Assembly (NCBI RefSeq): GCF_010646885.2
Contig: NZ_CP050700.1
Coordinates: forward strand, 3,622,501-3,686,500
Direction of reading: 5' to 3'
DNA from: Desulfopila sp. IMCC35008
GTDB taxonomy: Bacteria > Desulfobacterota > Desulfobulbia > Desulfobulbales > Desulfocapsaceae
Length of the DNA stretch: 64,000 nucleotides
Of the stretch, positions 35,401 through 44,554 are shown one piece after another. The first letter of the stretch is position 1. Each line of letters opens with the position of its first letter. Under the pieces are notes generated by a model that saw nothing but the letters and a program-made list of their open reading frames with translations, was not told where the DNA came from and searched no databases. Both the position numbers and the translations under genes were made by a program.

Positions 35401-36665
35401 TGAAACTAGCAATATTATCTTGCAGCCCGCAAAGCTACAGCACACGACGACTTCGTGAAGCGGCTATCCAGCGCGGGCACAATGTCAAAGTCTTAAATAC
35501 CCTGAAGTTTGCTATTGATCTTGAAAAAGGCATGCCGGACCTTTACTTCAAGCAAAAACGCCTTTCTCAATATGATGCGGTTCTCCCCAGAATCGGAACA
35601 TCGATTACCTACTTTGGTACCGCTGTTGTAAGACAATTTGAACAAATGGATGTATTCTGCACCAACTCGTCTGCCAGTATTGCGAATTCAAGGGATAAAC
35701 TGCGAAGTTTACAGATACTCAGCCGCCACAATGTGGGAATTCCGGAAACAACATTTGTTCGAGACAAAAAAGATGTTCTGCCGGCAATTGAAAGAGTTGG
35801 CGGTGTTCCTGTTGTTATCAAATTGATAGAAGGGACGCAGGGAATTGGCGTAATCCTCGCCAACTCAATCAGTACTGCTGCCGGAATAATCGAGCTGCTG
35901 CAGAGTCAAAAACAGAGTGTCCTCGTTCAGAAGTTTGTTAAAGAAAGCAAGGGGAGAGACATAAGGGCTTTTGTGGTTGGAAATCAGGTCGTGGGTGCAA
36001 TGCGCCGTGTTGCCCAGGGCCAGGAATTTCGTAGCAATGTTCACAGAGGCGGTGTCACTGAGCCGGTGATTCTTGATGAAATTTACAGGGAGACCGCAGT
36101 ACGGGCTGCCCAAATCCTTGGACTTAAGGTAGCCGGTGTAGACCTCCTTGAGGGTAAAGATGGTCCGCAGATTATGGAAGTAAATTCGTCCCCGGGACTG
36201 GAAGGCATAGAGGGTTGTACGCAACTTGACATCGCGGGATCTATAATTGACTACATTTCCAACCAGGTAAATTTCCCGGAAATTGATCTGCGTCAACGCC
36301 TCACCGTCAGCAGCGGTTACGGAGTTGCTGAAATTCATATCCCGGAAGGCTCCGAATATATAGGCAGGACAATACTTGATTCGGGATTGCGAGAGAAAGA
36401 TATTGTCGTATTGACACTCCATCGAGATGCAAAAGTGATACCGAACCCTCGATCTCAGAGGGAATTGCAAGCAGGCGACCGACTGCTCTGCTTCGGTAAA
36501 CTTGAATTGATGCGTGACATGATCCCAAGCAAGACCCGCCGAAAAAGAAGACCGAAAGTACAAGAATTGCCAGATTTACCCGTGGCTGAAGAAGTATTCA
36601 AGGAAAAAGGAACCATTGAACCGATCTCTATCCGGGTAGAAAAGGACGTTTCAGACCATGAGTAA
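35400..36665 (+). CDS. rimK: RimK-type ATP-grasp glutamate ligase fused to RCK_C domain
   Basis: A 421-residue protein. Residues about 1-300 are RimK (MKLAILSCSPQSYSTRRLRE, KLIEGTQGIGVILA, MRRVAQGQEFRSNVHRGG, IMEVNSSPGLEGIEG). RimK adds glutamates to the C-terminus of ribosomal protein S6, or makes glutamyl peptides. Residues about 315-385 are extra. EIHIPEGSEYIGRTILDSGL and LTLHRDAKVIPNPRSQREL with LQAGDRLLCFGK match RCK_C (TrkA-C), a ligand-binding regulatory domain of potassium channels and transporters. AAGGA precedes the ATG. The next gene overlaps by eight bases. Confidence 0.92.
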   Translation: MKLAILSCSPQSYSTRRLREAAIQRGHNVKVLNTLKFAIDLEKGMPDLYFKQKRLSQYDAVLPRIGTSITYFGTAVVRQFEQMDVFCTNSSASIANSRDKLRSLQILSRHNVGIPETTFVRDKKDVLPAIERVGGVPVVIKLIEGTQGIGVILANSISTAAGIIELLQSQKQSVLVQKFVKESKGRDIRAFVVGNQVVGAMRRVAQGQEFRSNVHRGGVTEPVILDEIYRETAVRAAQILGLKVAGVDLLEGKDGPQIMEVNSSPGLEGIEGCTQLDIAGSIIDYISNQVNFPEIDLRQRLTVSSGYGVAEIHIPEGSEYIGRTILDSGLREKDIVVLTLHRDAKVIPNPRSQRELQAGDRLLCFGKLELMRDMIPSKTRRKRRPKVQELPDLPVAEEVFKEKGTIEPISIRVEKDVSDHE

Positions 36666-37749
36666 ACCCAAAAACCAACAATCAATTACTGACTGGTTCG
36701 GTGAAAAAATACCTCCCGGAGAGTCACGCAATGTACAACTGGTAGTCGGTGAAAGCTACAGTAGTATGACCGTACAGATTCAGCTTCACATTCGTCGGGC
36801 GGTTATAGACGGACCTGTGGTTTTCGTTACAGCCGCCTTGCACGGTGACGAAATAAACGGCTGCGGCGCTGTACGTCAACTTATCCAGGATGATGAATTC
36901 CGTCTTCTCAGGGGAGCTGTCATTTTGGTGCCGGTACTTAATCTTCCTGCTTTCGATCGACACTCACGTTACCTGCCGGATCGTCGTGATCTGAACCGCT
37001 CATTCCCCGGGACTGCTGAGGGCAGCCTTGCCAGTCGAATGGCTCATACAATTTTTAACGAGATTGTAATGAGATGTGATTATGGGATCGACCTGCACAC
37101 GGCCTCAGTCCGTCGCACAAACTACCCAACCGTTCGGGGTGATCTCACTGATCCTGAGGTTCGCAGACTTGCTGAAGCGTTTGGCACTGAAATAATCATG
37201 AACGGTAAGGGCCCCAAAAAATCATTCCGCAGAGAAGCCTGTTTAGCTGGATGTCCGACAATTATTATGGAAGGAGGTGAAGTATGGAAAGTGGAACCAG
37301 GCATCGTTGAAACCGCAGTTCGTGGAATTAAGAATGTTCTTTGCGAACTCCAAATGCTTAACAATAAGAAACAAAAACCTCCTTATCAAATTGTTATCGA
37401 GAAATCAAAGTGGATTAGAGCAGAACAGGGGGGATTCCTTCATTTCCATGTTGCCCCGGGGGATTTAGTTGAAAAAGGGCAACCTCTGTCTACCAACACA
37501 ACCATTCTCGGCGAGGAACAGGGCACACTTCATGCCCCGTTTAACGGGGTGGTTATGGGCATGACGAGTCTACCAGCCATCAGCCCCGGTGAACCGATCT
37601 GCCACCTGGGTAAACTCCCGGGAAAACACAGCCCGGACAAACTCACAAAAATAAGAGCCCAAAAAGATGGCCTCGAACAACAGGTCCTGGAAGAGTTAGG
37701 ATCAAGAGTCCTTGTTGTTGAACCATCTGAAGAAACAAAGGAATCTTGA
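36658..37749 (+). CDS. Succinylglutamate desuccinylase/aspartoacylase-family amidohydrolase
   Basis: A 363-residue zinc carboxypeptidase-fold (M14-like) enzyme. Zinc motif VTAALHGDEINGCGAVRQL, DLNRSFPGTAEGSLASRMA and DYGIDLHTASVRRTNYPTV are clear. The C-terminal part (about 240-330) is a barrel-like module resembling a biotinyl-like fold (HVAPGDLVEKGQPL). Relatives remove acyl groups from amino acids. Next to RimK, it may cleave glutamyl or acyl-amino-acid products. The start overlaps the rimK stop by eight bases (ATGAGTAA). It converges with mgtE. Confidence 0.9.
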   Translation: MSKPKNQQSITDWFGEKIPPGESRNVQLVVGESYSSMTVQIQLHIRRAVIDGPVVFVTAALHGDEINGCGAVRQLIQDDEFRLLRGAVILVPVLNLPAFDRHSRYLPDRRDLNRSFPGTAEGSLASRMAHTIFNEIVMRCDYGIDLHTASVRRTNYPTVRGDLTDPEVRRLAEAFGTEIIMNGKGPKKSFRREACLAGCPTIIMEGGEVWKVEPGIVETAVRGIKNVLCELQMLNNKKQKPPYQIVIEKSKWIRAEQGGFLHFHVAPGDLVEKGQPLSTNTTILGEEQGTLHAPFNGVVMGMTSLPAISPGEPICHLGKLPGKHSPDKLTKIRAQKDGLEQQVLEELGSRVLVVEPSEETKES

Positions 37750-37768
37750 AGCCATCTTGAATTTACGT

Positions 37769-39133
37769 CTACATTCCTCCAAGTTTTACCAGGACAGCAC
37801 TGGCAAAGCTGAGGACGAAGAAAAAGCCGCACATATCAGTAACCGTCGTAAGCAGAGGACCGGAGACAAGTGCCGGGTCTAAGTTAAACCTTTTTAAAAC
37901 CAGAGGAAGCATACCGCCAAGACTGACAGAGACCAAGGTGTTTGCGGCCAATGCTCCCCCGACCACCAACCCGAGCCAGGGATTCCCTTTCCATAAAAAT
38001 GCAACACCACCAAGCAGCATCCCCAACACAATGCCGTTAATAACTCCGACCCTGGCTTCTTTGGCCAATACCCACAACAACTCCTTGGGTCGAACCAAGC
38101 CGAGGGAGAGCTCACGCATAGAAACAGCCACAGCCTGATTTCCTGAACAACCACTCATGTCACTTACCATTGGCAGGAAGACTGCCAATGTGATAACTGC
38201 GGCGAGAGTGTCCTGATACAAGGCAATGACACTGGCTGCTATGAGATTTAAAACAATATTCATGCTCAGCCATGATAATCGACGCCCGGAACGGGACCAA
38301 AGCGGCATTGTACGAAATTCTTCACCACCTATAATTCCACTTAACCGTAAAAATGTTTTCGTTTTCTTCTTGTTATAAGCCTCTTCCACACTTCGTGGTA
38401 AAACCACTCCAACAAGTTTCCCGACAGAATCAACAACCGGTGCACCGAAGAGGCGATGTGTTTCGAAAAAATCTTTCAGTTCTGTCAACGTCGCTGTATC
38501 CAACACACTGAGAGGAGCTTTGATCATAATTTCGGCAAGCCGGGTCTTGGGCGAAGGAAAAAGCAAGTCATGGATGCGAAGGACACCAACCAGCTTATTA
38601 CTGGTATCCGTCACATAAAAATACTGTACATGATAGTCACTGTATTCTTCATGGTGTGCCTGCAAATCATGAAGAACATCACTGATTCTATTCTTAAATG
38701 AATAGACCAAAAACTCGGAAATCATTAATCCGCCGGCACAGTCAGCATCATAAGCCAGGAGTTTTCTCGCTTCAGCGGCCTCTTCGGCGGACATTTGGGA
38801 CAGAATCTGATCACTTACATCACTATCCATTTCTCCCAGTACATCAGCCAGGTGGTCACTGGAGAGTTCTTCCATGATAGCAGCAGCCTGATTGGGAGGC
38901 ATATCTTCCACCAGTTCAACGGCATTCGTCTCTGGAATGTCCTCAATCACAACTGCAGCATCCCCAGGACTCAACAGCCCAAGAAGACAACTTTGTTCTT
39001 TTTCTGATAATCGAGAGATCGCTCTTGCAGTCTCTGATTGGCTCAGCGAATTTAGAAAGTGGGTGATTCCCGTACCGTCTTTCTCTACTATGAGCTTACT
39101 CAGAGTAACCCATGGAGGTATTATACTGGTCAT
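37769..39133 (-). CDS. mgtE: MgtE magnesium transporter
   Basis: A 454-residue channel-type magnesium transporter. The cytosolic MgtE_N superhelical domain (PPNQAAAIMEELSSDHLADV) occupies about 30-135. Two CBS domains (about 136-255) act as the magnesium sensor. Five membrane helices follow, with MSDMSGCSGNQAVAVSMREL and the conserved ALAANTLVSVSLGGMLPL. The gating plug is a family property. I chose the ATG giving MTSIIPPW, with AGGA about nine bases upstream. No M-box riboswitch could be recognised in the leader (39134-39395), which holds only weak hairpins. Confidence 0.93.
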   Translation of the reverse strand: MTSIIPPWVTLSKLIVEKDGTGITHFLNSLSQSETARAISRLSEKEQSCLLGLLSPGDAAVVIEDIPETNAVELVEDMPPNQAAAIMEELSSDHLADVLGEMDSDVSDQILSQMSAEEAAEARKLLAYDADCAGGLMISEFLVYSFKNRISDVLHDLQAHHEEYSDYHVQYFYVTDTSNKLVGVLRIHDLLFPSPKTRLAEIMIKAPLSVLDTATLTELKDFFETHRLFGAPVVDSVGKLVGVVLPRSVEEAYNKKKTKTFLRLSGIIGGEEFRTMPLWSRSGRRLSWLSMNIVLNLIAASVIALYQDTLAAVITLAVFLPMVSDMSGCSGNQAVAVSMRELSLGLVRPKELLWVLAKEARVGVINGIVLGMLLGGVAFLWKGNPWLGLVVGGALAANTLVSVSLGGMLPLVLKRFNLDPALVSGPLLTTVTDMCGFFFVLSFASAVLVKLGGM

Positions 39134-39395
39134 ATGCATTGTCCTGAAAAAGATATTATTATTGATTTAAGGTCTGAGGGTACCTGGAATACAAATTATA
39201 TCAACAACAGTATGGGAGACGCTTTAGCTAATATCTTTTACAGAGGGGTACATGCCTCAGTGACGGGAAGACTGAGCTTAGCGACGTAGTAATAAGTCTC
39301 CAAACCAGTTCAGGTCATTCTATTTCAGACCTAAATCTAAATGCCGATATATTGAATGGAGTGCCATCAGGGATCGGGTTGACAAAACGAAATAG

Positions 39396-40781
39396 TCAGG
39401 AAAAACTGATATCATGTTTTTCAAGTAGCTGATAGAGACGGGTTCGCGACATGCCGGCCACCTTACAGGCACGGGTGATATTGCCACCGGCAAGTCCGCG
39501 CAGTTTTAACAGGTAGTCTTTTTCGCACAGCAGCTTGTATTCACGCCATTGGGGTAAAGATGTGGCAGAGACATCAATCGCTTGTGGCATCTTTTTCTCT
39601 TCAAAACCGGCGCGGGCCTGGAGAATTCGGAATTTTTCGGGCAGATGGATCGAGAAACAGGTTGGCCCCAGCATAGGGTTGGTAAAGACCTGCTCCATGG
39701 TCTGGTACAGTTCACGCACATTACCTGGCCAGTCATAACCGGCCAGGATATCGATAAAATCGGTTGCGACACCTTTATGTTCCACACCGTATCTGTCACA
39801 CAACCGGTTGATGAAAGAGAGCGCCAGTTCCTTAATATCCTCCCGTCTCTCGGAAAGCGGTGGGAGAACAATAGAATAGGCTTGCAACCGAAATAACAGA
39901 TCCTCCCTGAATTCCCCCAGGCGAACCTGCTCATTAAGGTCCCGGTTTGTAGCCGCCACCAGCCGGAAGTCACTGTATTGCGGTTTGGAGGCACCCACAG
40001 GTCGATATTCATGTTCCTGCAACAGACGCAGAAAGGTCTTCTGTACAGAAAGGGAGAGCTCCCCAACTTCATCCAAAAACAGGGTGCCACCGTGGGCATG
40101 TTTGACCAGACCGTCCTGATCTCTTTCCGCATTGGTAAAGGCACCCTTAACATGCCCAAACAGGGTGCTTTCGATAAGCGTTTCCGGCAAAGCCGCACAA
40201 TCAACCACTACGAAGGATTTATCGCACCGTTTACTGTTCTCGTGGATAGCCCTGGCAAACAGCTCCTTACCTGTCCCGGTCTGACCACTGACAAGCACAC
40301 TCACATCAGAGGAGGCCGCCCTGGCAACCCGATCCAACGAACGGCTTATAGCCTGGCCGGAACCGATAATATTTTTCCTCCTCAGTGCAACCGGTACCTT
40401 GTAAATTTTCCTTTTCTCCTGCCTGAATTGTAGACTCCTCGTCAATTGCAAGGATAACTCACGGATCACATGAGGCTTCTCAATATATCCCCAGGCACCG
40501 CTGCGAATAGCTTTTTCCGCACCATCCGCCTCCCCCTGCCCGGTAATAATGATAATTTCAGGATCAGAAGCAACCTTCTTAAAAGTCTGTACTTCATCAA
40601 GGCCGTTGCCGTCAGGCAATTGCACATCAAGCAGGATAACATCATAAGGATTCGTACGGGCCTGAGCCAAGCCCTCACCCAAAGTATGAACAGATGTGGC
40701 CACATGCCTGGCTGCCTCCATCTGACCACTCAGCATTTCGGCTAGAACAGTATCGTCGTCAACTATAAGGATTCGCGCCAC
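39396..40781 (-). CDS. Sigma-54-dependent response regulator (NtrC/AtoC type)
   Basis: A 461-residue activator. The receiver domain (1-115) has acidic pocket DDD (8-10) and phospho-acceptor Asp52. The AAA+ domain (about 145-375) has Walker A SGQTGTGKE and B GGTLFLDEVGELS. The C-terminal Fis-type helix-turn-helix includes ITRACKVAGMSRTRLYQLL. The sigma-54 contact loop reads GAFTNA (about 211-216) instead of GAFTGA. GTG start with strong AGGGAGGTG. Its start lies 23 bases inside the upstream kinase gene, so the two are translationally coupled and form one two-component system. Confidence 0.95.
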   Translation of the reverse strand: MARILIVDDDTVLAEMLSGQMEAARHVATSVHTLGEGLAQARTNPYDVILLDVQLPDGNGLDEVQTFKKVASDPEIIIITGQGEADGAEKAIRSGAWGYIEKPHVIRELSLQLTRSLQFRQEKRKIYKVPVALRRKNIIGSGQAISRSLDRVARAASSDVSVLVSGQTGTGKELFARAIHENSKRCDKSFVVVDCAALPETLIESTLFGHVKGAFTNAERDQDGLVKHAHGGTLFLDEVGELSLSVQKTFLRLLQEHEYRPVGASKPQYSDFRLVAATNRDLNEQVRLGEFREDLLFRLQAYSIVLPPLSERREDIKELALSFINRLCDRYGVEHKGVATDFIDILAGYDWPGNVRELYQTMEQVFTNPMLGPTCFSIHLPEKFRILQARAGFEEKKMPQAIDVSATSLPQWREYKLLCEKDYLLKLRGLAGGNITRACKVAGMSRTRLYQLLEKHDISFS

Positions 40782-42678
40782 TGGACAACACCTCCCTTAT
40801 AACCTTTGCAAGCACCTTCTTTTTCACTGGTTTCAGAAGAAATTCACGAATACCGATCTGTAAGGCCTTCTCACGATCAATAACCTCGCTGAAACCGGTG
40901 AGCATAATAACCGGGAGACCAGGTCTCAAGGAGAGGACCTCCCGGGCAAGTTCACTGCCGGTCATATCGGGCATTGTCATATCTGTCAAAACCAGGTCAC
41001 AGCAATCCGGATCCTCCCTGAAATGTCTGACAGCGGCAAGACTCTCCGTATACACTTCTACCTTATAGCCCAACCTTTCTAATATATTCCTGATAACACT
41101 GCCTAACGCAGGTTCGTCATCCACAACCATGATCCGTTCGGTGCCGGTAAGCACCTCGTGTTGTTCGGCAATCTCAGCGACAACACCTTGCTTCGTCACC
41201 GGGAAAGCCACATGCAGGACTGAACCTACATTGACCTCACTCTCTACAGCTATCAAACCATCATGCTTCTTAACTATCCCGTGGACAACAGCAAGCCCCA
41301 GTCCGGTTCCATGCTCTTTAATGCGGGTGGTAAAAAAAGGATCAAAAATCCGTTCCATCATTTGCTGATCCATGCCGCAGCCTGTATCAAGTACATCAAG
41401 ACAGACATAGTCGCCCTCCACGGTCGCTTCAAGCCCTGGTATCGTCTGCAACTCGTTCGCCGTCACCTCCCGTAATGTTACCGACAACGTGCCGTGATCA
41501 GCGCCGATGGCCTGTTTGCCGTTTGTGCAAAGATTCATCACCAACTGGTGCATCTGACCTGGGTCAGCCAAAATAGGTCTGCAGGAATTATCGATCTGTT
41601 GTTTGAGTTCTATTGTGGCCGGCAAGGAGGAGCGCATCAACTTCATAACCTCCTTAACAATATATTGAATCCTGAGTGGATTCAACTGCTCATGGCTCTC
41701 CTGGCGGGCAAAGGTGAGGATCTGCTTAACCAGGTCAACAGCTCTGTCGGCACCCGATAGTATCTGTTCAATATCCCCCTGAAGAGGGCTCTTTTTATCC
41801 AGTTTCCCCTTGACGATATACCCGTAACCGATAATAGCTGACAGGATATTGTTAAAATCGTGGGCAATGCCACCGGCCAAGGTGCCTATGGCTTCCATCT
41901 TCAGGGCCTGTTGCAATTGCCTTTCAAGTGCAGATTCCCTCGTGACATCGCGGGCTATGTGCACAATCCATCTCATCTCACCATCATCATCAGTTATCGG
42001 AGAGGAGCGTACATCAAAGGTTTTCTGTACCTTCGAATTATGGATCAAATTGCGGTGGCCCCCGCAATCTGAGGCAGTCATCGTCACCGGACAATTTTCG
42101 CAGGGTACCGGACTGTCCTGGAAGGCCAGGTAGCACTTTTCCCCAACAAGGTCACCAACAGCCAATCCAAACGTCTCGTGGGCGGCACGATTGGCCCGGA
42201 TTATGCGCATTTGCATATCCTGAATAGTCACCAGATCTTCTATAGCATCAAAAGTTTTTCCCCACTCATCAAGATATTTGTAGTTGCTACTGTCTCGATC
42301 TGGAGCCCCACATTCCCCAACCAAGATAAAAGCAAGTTCATCAGCAGCCACCGGATAAGACGTGACTCGCAACTCAATTGCCCCCCCCTGCCCCTTCCCG
42401 AACGACAAGATTTCCTCCACCCGCAGGTTATGAAGCATGGAACGCTGCCCTATAGTTGCCAGTTCCTCCCCTGCCTCATCTTTCAACAAACCTCCGACAC
42501 TCTTCTCCTGCGATAAAGACAACAGGTCACAGGCGATGGAATTCAAGGTGCGGATACGGATCGTCCTGTCACGATAGTTCCAGGAACAGAGGATTATACC
42601 CACCGTCGCTTTACCGATCAGTTTGTAATATTTTTTTTGATAATCCCGCTGAACGGGCTGCATCAACTTGCTTGTCAT
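40759..42678 (-). CDS. PAS hybrid histidine kinase with C-terminal receiver
   Basis: A 639-residue cytosolic kinase. Layout: an N-terminal sensor-like region, a PAS domain around 140-240 with the Cys insert CYLAFQDSPVPCENCPVTM, and HisKA with ALKMEAIGTLAGGIAHDFNN. HATPase follows with EVTANEL..., DTGCGMD and GTGLGLAVVHGIV. A receiver domain ends the protein (ERIMVVDDEPALGSVIRNIL, VLTDMTMPDMTGSEL, FLLKPVKK). It presumably phosphorylates the overlapping sigma-54 activator. The ATG giving MTSKLMQPVQ has GAGG eight bases upstream. A GTG ten codons earlier is possible. Confidence 0.93.
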   Translation of the reverse strand: MTSKLMQPVQRDYQKKYYKLIGKATVGIILCSWNYRDRTIRIRTLNSIACDLLSLSQEKSVGGLLKDEAGEELATIGQRSMLHNLRVEEILSFGKGQGGAIELRVTSYPVAADELAFILVGECGAPDRDSSNYKYLDEWGKTFDAIEDLVTIQDMQMRIIRANRAAHETFGLAVGDLVGEKCYLAFQDSPVPCENCPVTMTASDCGGHRNLIHNSKVQKTFDVRSSPITDDDGEMRWIVHIARDVTRESALERQLQQALKMEAIGTLAGGIAHDFNNILSAIIGYGYIVKGKLDKKSPLQGDIEQILSGADRAVDLVKQILTFARQESHEQLNPLRIQYIVKEVMKLMRSSLPATIELKQQIDNSCRPILADPGQMHQLVMNLCTNGKQAIGADHGTLSVTLREVTANELQTIPGLEATVEGDYVCLDVLDTGCGMDQQMMERIFDPFFTTRIKEHGTGLGLAVVHGIVKKHDGLIAVESEVNVGSVLHVAFPVTKQGVVAEIAEQHEVLTGTERIMVVDDEPALGSVIRNILERLGYKVEVYTESLAAVRHFREDPDCCDLVLTDMTMPDMTGSELAREVLSLRPGLPVIMLTGFSEVIDREKALQIGIREFLLKPVKKKVLAKVIREVLSSGANPYS

Positions 42679-43194
42679 TCGCGAATCCTCATTTGTGCCC
42701 CCTTGCACAATCTATGTGTATCATACAGCCAACAAGAAAACAAATGCACGACCAAACATAAATGCCATGATAAGGGAGAGTTGAAAACAAATGAGAGCTA
42801 TTGCCATTAACTGTGAAATTAGGAAGCGCACACCACCCTAACACTCAATAGCAGCAAACCTCATTTCCTTTTCAGATCTGCGCCAACGGCCCGGTGTGCA
42901 AAATGTGCGACTAGAACCATAACCTATAATGTAACAATATTCCGCCTAAAATTTATTTTGGTTTATTTTATTAAAAAAGAATAACTATTAACGTACTGAA
43001 GTTAATAATTATATCACAACAACCAGTAGTTCTACCCAATCTTTATAGGCATATCACCTCTTGAGCATTGCCACGTTTTTATGATAGAAGGAATCTTAAG
43101 ATCATTTTTGAATAGCAGTTTTCCCACTATTCCATAACGATGCATCCCAGGTTTACCCAGAACGGACGTGTAGGCTGCTGCATCAGGAGGTACC
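42679..43194. other. Divergent intergenic region with an inverted repeat
   Basis: About 516 A+T-rich bases between the hybrid kinase and the small membrane-protein gene. TATTAAC-N8-GTTAATA at 42986-43007 is a 7-bp inverted repeat that could bind a dimeric regulator. No convincing sigma-70 or sigma-54 promoter was found, although a sigma-54 target of the adjacent activator would be expected somewhere near. Confidence 0.4.
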
Positions 43195-43362
43195 ATGTCA
43201 CAATTAACTGAGATTATTGTGTATCTCTGGCTTATTCCTGTAGCTTTTCAGATCGTGCTGCCACTGGCAGTACATGCTTTGTGGCTAGTTGGACGTTTAC
43301 CTTTCCAATTAATGCGGAGATCCACCAGCAAGTTAGGAGAAACCAGCACAGCAGCAGCATAA
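43195..43362 (+). CDS. Small single-pass membrane protein, 55 residues
   Basis: A 55-residue frame beginning MSQLTEIIVYLWLIPVAFQI. A perfect AGGAGG lies four bases before the ATG, the strongest ribosome site in the neighbourhood. One long hydrophobic helix (about residues 5-33) is followed by a basic juxtamembrane part (GRLPFQLMRRSTSK) and a polar tail rich in Ser, Thr and Ala. This looks like an inner-membrane small protein with a cytosolic tail. It has its own terminator at 43494-43524. I know no family. The next gene is on the other strand. Confidence 0.7.
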   Translation: MSQLTEIIVYLWLIPVAFQIVLPLAVHALWLVGRLPFQLMRRSTSKLGETSTAAA

Positions 43363-43493
43363 GGGCCATAGGGACCACCAACAACTGGCACCCGTTTCCC
43401 CTGTTGGTAAACACCAATACGCGAAATACTCAGATACGCTGCAACTAGAAGAGCGAAGCGACGACTGCCATATCAACCTCCGTCTCTTCTGGT

Positions 43494-43524
43494 AAAAGGA
43501 GGGTCATGCGCCGGCCCTCCTTTT
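43494..43524. terminator. Bidirectional intrinsic terminator
   Basis: AAAAGGAGGG (43494-43503) pairs with CCCTCCTTTT (43515-43524). TTTTTT on the plus strand and TTTT on the minus strand make it usable in both directions. It serves the small membrane-protein gene on the plus strand and the convergent aminotransferase gene on the minus strand. Confidence 0.85.
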
Positions 43525-43536
43525 TTCTGATGGCAA

Positions 43537-44373
43537 TTACTGCTTGCCATACCGGTCTGTATACTCCTGAAACAAGGCGGCAACACGCTGTACTCTCTCT
43601 CCTGGGCCGCCGCCGGGAAGAGAAACGCTGTCTATCTTGACGACAGAAACGATTTCCTTGTTGGAGGAGCTGAGCATTGCCTCATCCATGAGACGGATCT
43701 CATCCTTGTGGATTTCCCTCTCTTCGACAGTAAATTCTTTTGCGGCAAGCTCCAGAACCGTTTTGCGAGTGACCCCGGGCAGAATACGGTCTGGCGGTGT
43801 CACCAGGGTGTTCCCGAAAAAGGCGAAAAAGTTTGAAGTTGTCCCCTCCTTGATGTAACCCAGTGGATTAACATACAGGGACTCTATCGCCTGCCGATCC
43901 CTGGCCTCCCGGAGATTGAGGATTGCCGGTATGTAGTTGATGCTTTTCGCCTCCGGCATGTATCGATCCAGATGGGCAGTTATCACCTTTACGCCGTCAC
44001 GATACCACTCCTGCGGCATCTCCCATAATTGCGTTACCATAACCATTAATCGCGGATTAGGTCCGGGAGAAATGCCGTCTTCACTGTCACCGCCGGTAAC
44101 AACCAAACGGATATTACTTTCCGGATAACCATTTTTATCAAGCGTCTGACCAACGATAGAAGATAACTCGTCAGTCGATACGGGCAAGGTCAAACCGATC
44201 AGCCGTGCCGATCGTTCAAGCCTCTCCAGATGCTCCTGCAGATGAAAAGGCACCCCGTTATAGGTTCGGAGAAAATCAAAAACCCCATATCCGCGGAGTA
44301 CCGCAAGATCCGTTACCGGCAGAACAGCCTCATTTTCCGGAACAAAGCTGCCGTCAATATAAAAAACGTTCAT
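43537..44373 (-). CDS. Class IV PLP aminotransferase (branched-chain/D-amino acid type)
   Basis: A 278-residue fold-type IV PLP enzyme. DLAVLRGYGVFDFLRTYNG, HLERLERSARLIGL, the PLP-Lys-containing stretch, YIKEGTTSNFFAFFGN and RILPGVTRKTVLELA fit branched-chain aminotransferase (IlvE) or D-alanine transaminase-like enzymes. Motifs alone do not separate the two. The start giving MNVFYIDG has AAGGAG seven bases upstream. It lies about 180 bases downstream of the amino-acid transporter permease on the same strand, which suggests a link to amino-acid uptake. Confidence 0.88.
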   Translation of the reverse strand: MNVFYIDGSFVPENEAVLPVTDLAVLRGYGVFDFLRTYNGVPFHLQEHLERLERSARLIGLTLPVSTDELSSIVGQTLDKNGYPESNIRLVVTGGDSEDGISPGPNPRLMVMVTQLWEMPQEWYRDGVKVITAHLDRYMPEAKSINYIPAILNLREARDRQAIESLYVNPLGYIKEGTTSNFFAFFGNTLVTPPDRILPGVTRKTVLELAAKEFTVEEREIHKDEIRLMDEAMLSSSNKEIVSVVKIDSVSLPGGGPGERVQRVAALFQEYTDRYGKQ

Positions 44374-44554
44374 GTAATGCTCCTTTTGGTTTCCCGTATT
44401 CCAACAGTTTCTAATATTTTGAGATATAGAAGTTGCCGTCAACTCTACGCCGGCAACAGTTGAAGAACTCGCTCCATTATGTGTTTGATAAACCAATCCC
44501 TTCAAAAAGGCAAAGGATTCAATACCTTTTGTGAAAAGAACAACGGGTTGCAAA

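Noticed and set aside
39134..39395. M-box magnesium riboswitch upstream of mgtE
   Set aside because: The leader contains only weak hairpins and none of the conserved M-box core sequence could be matched.
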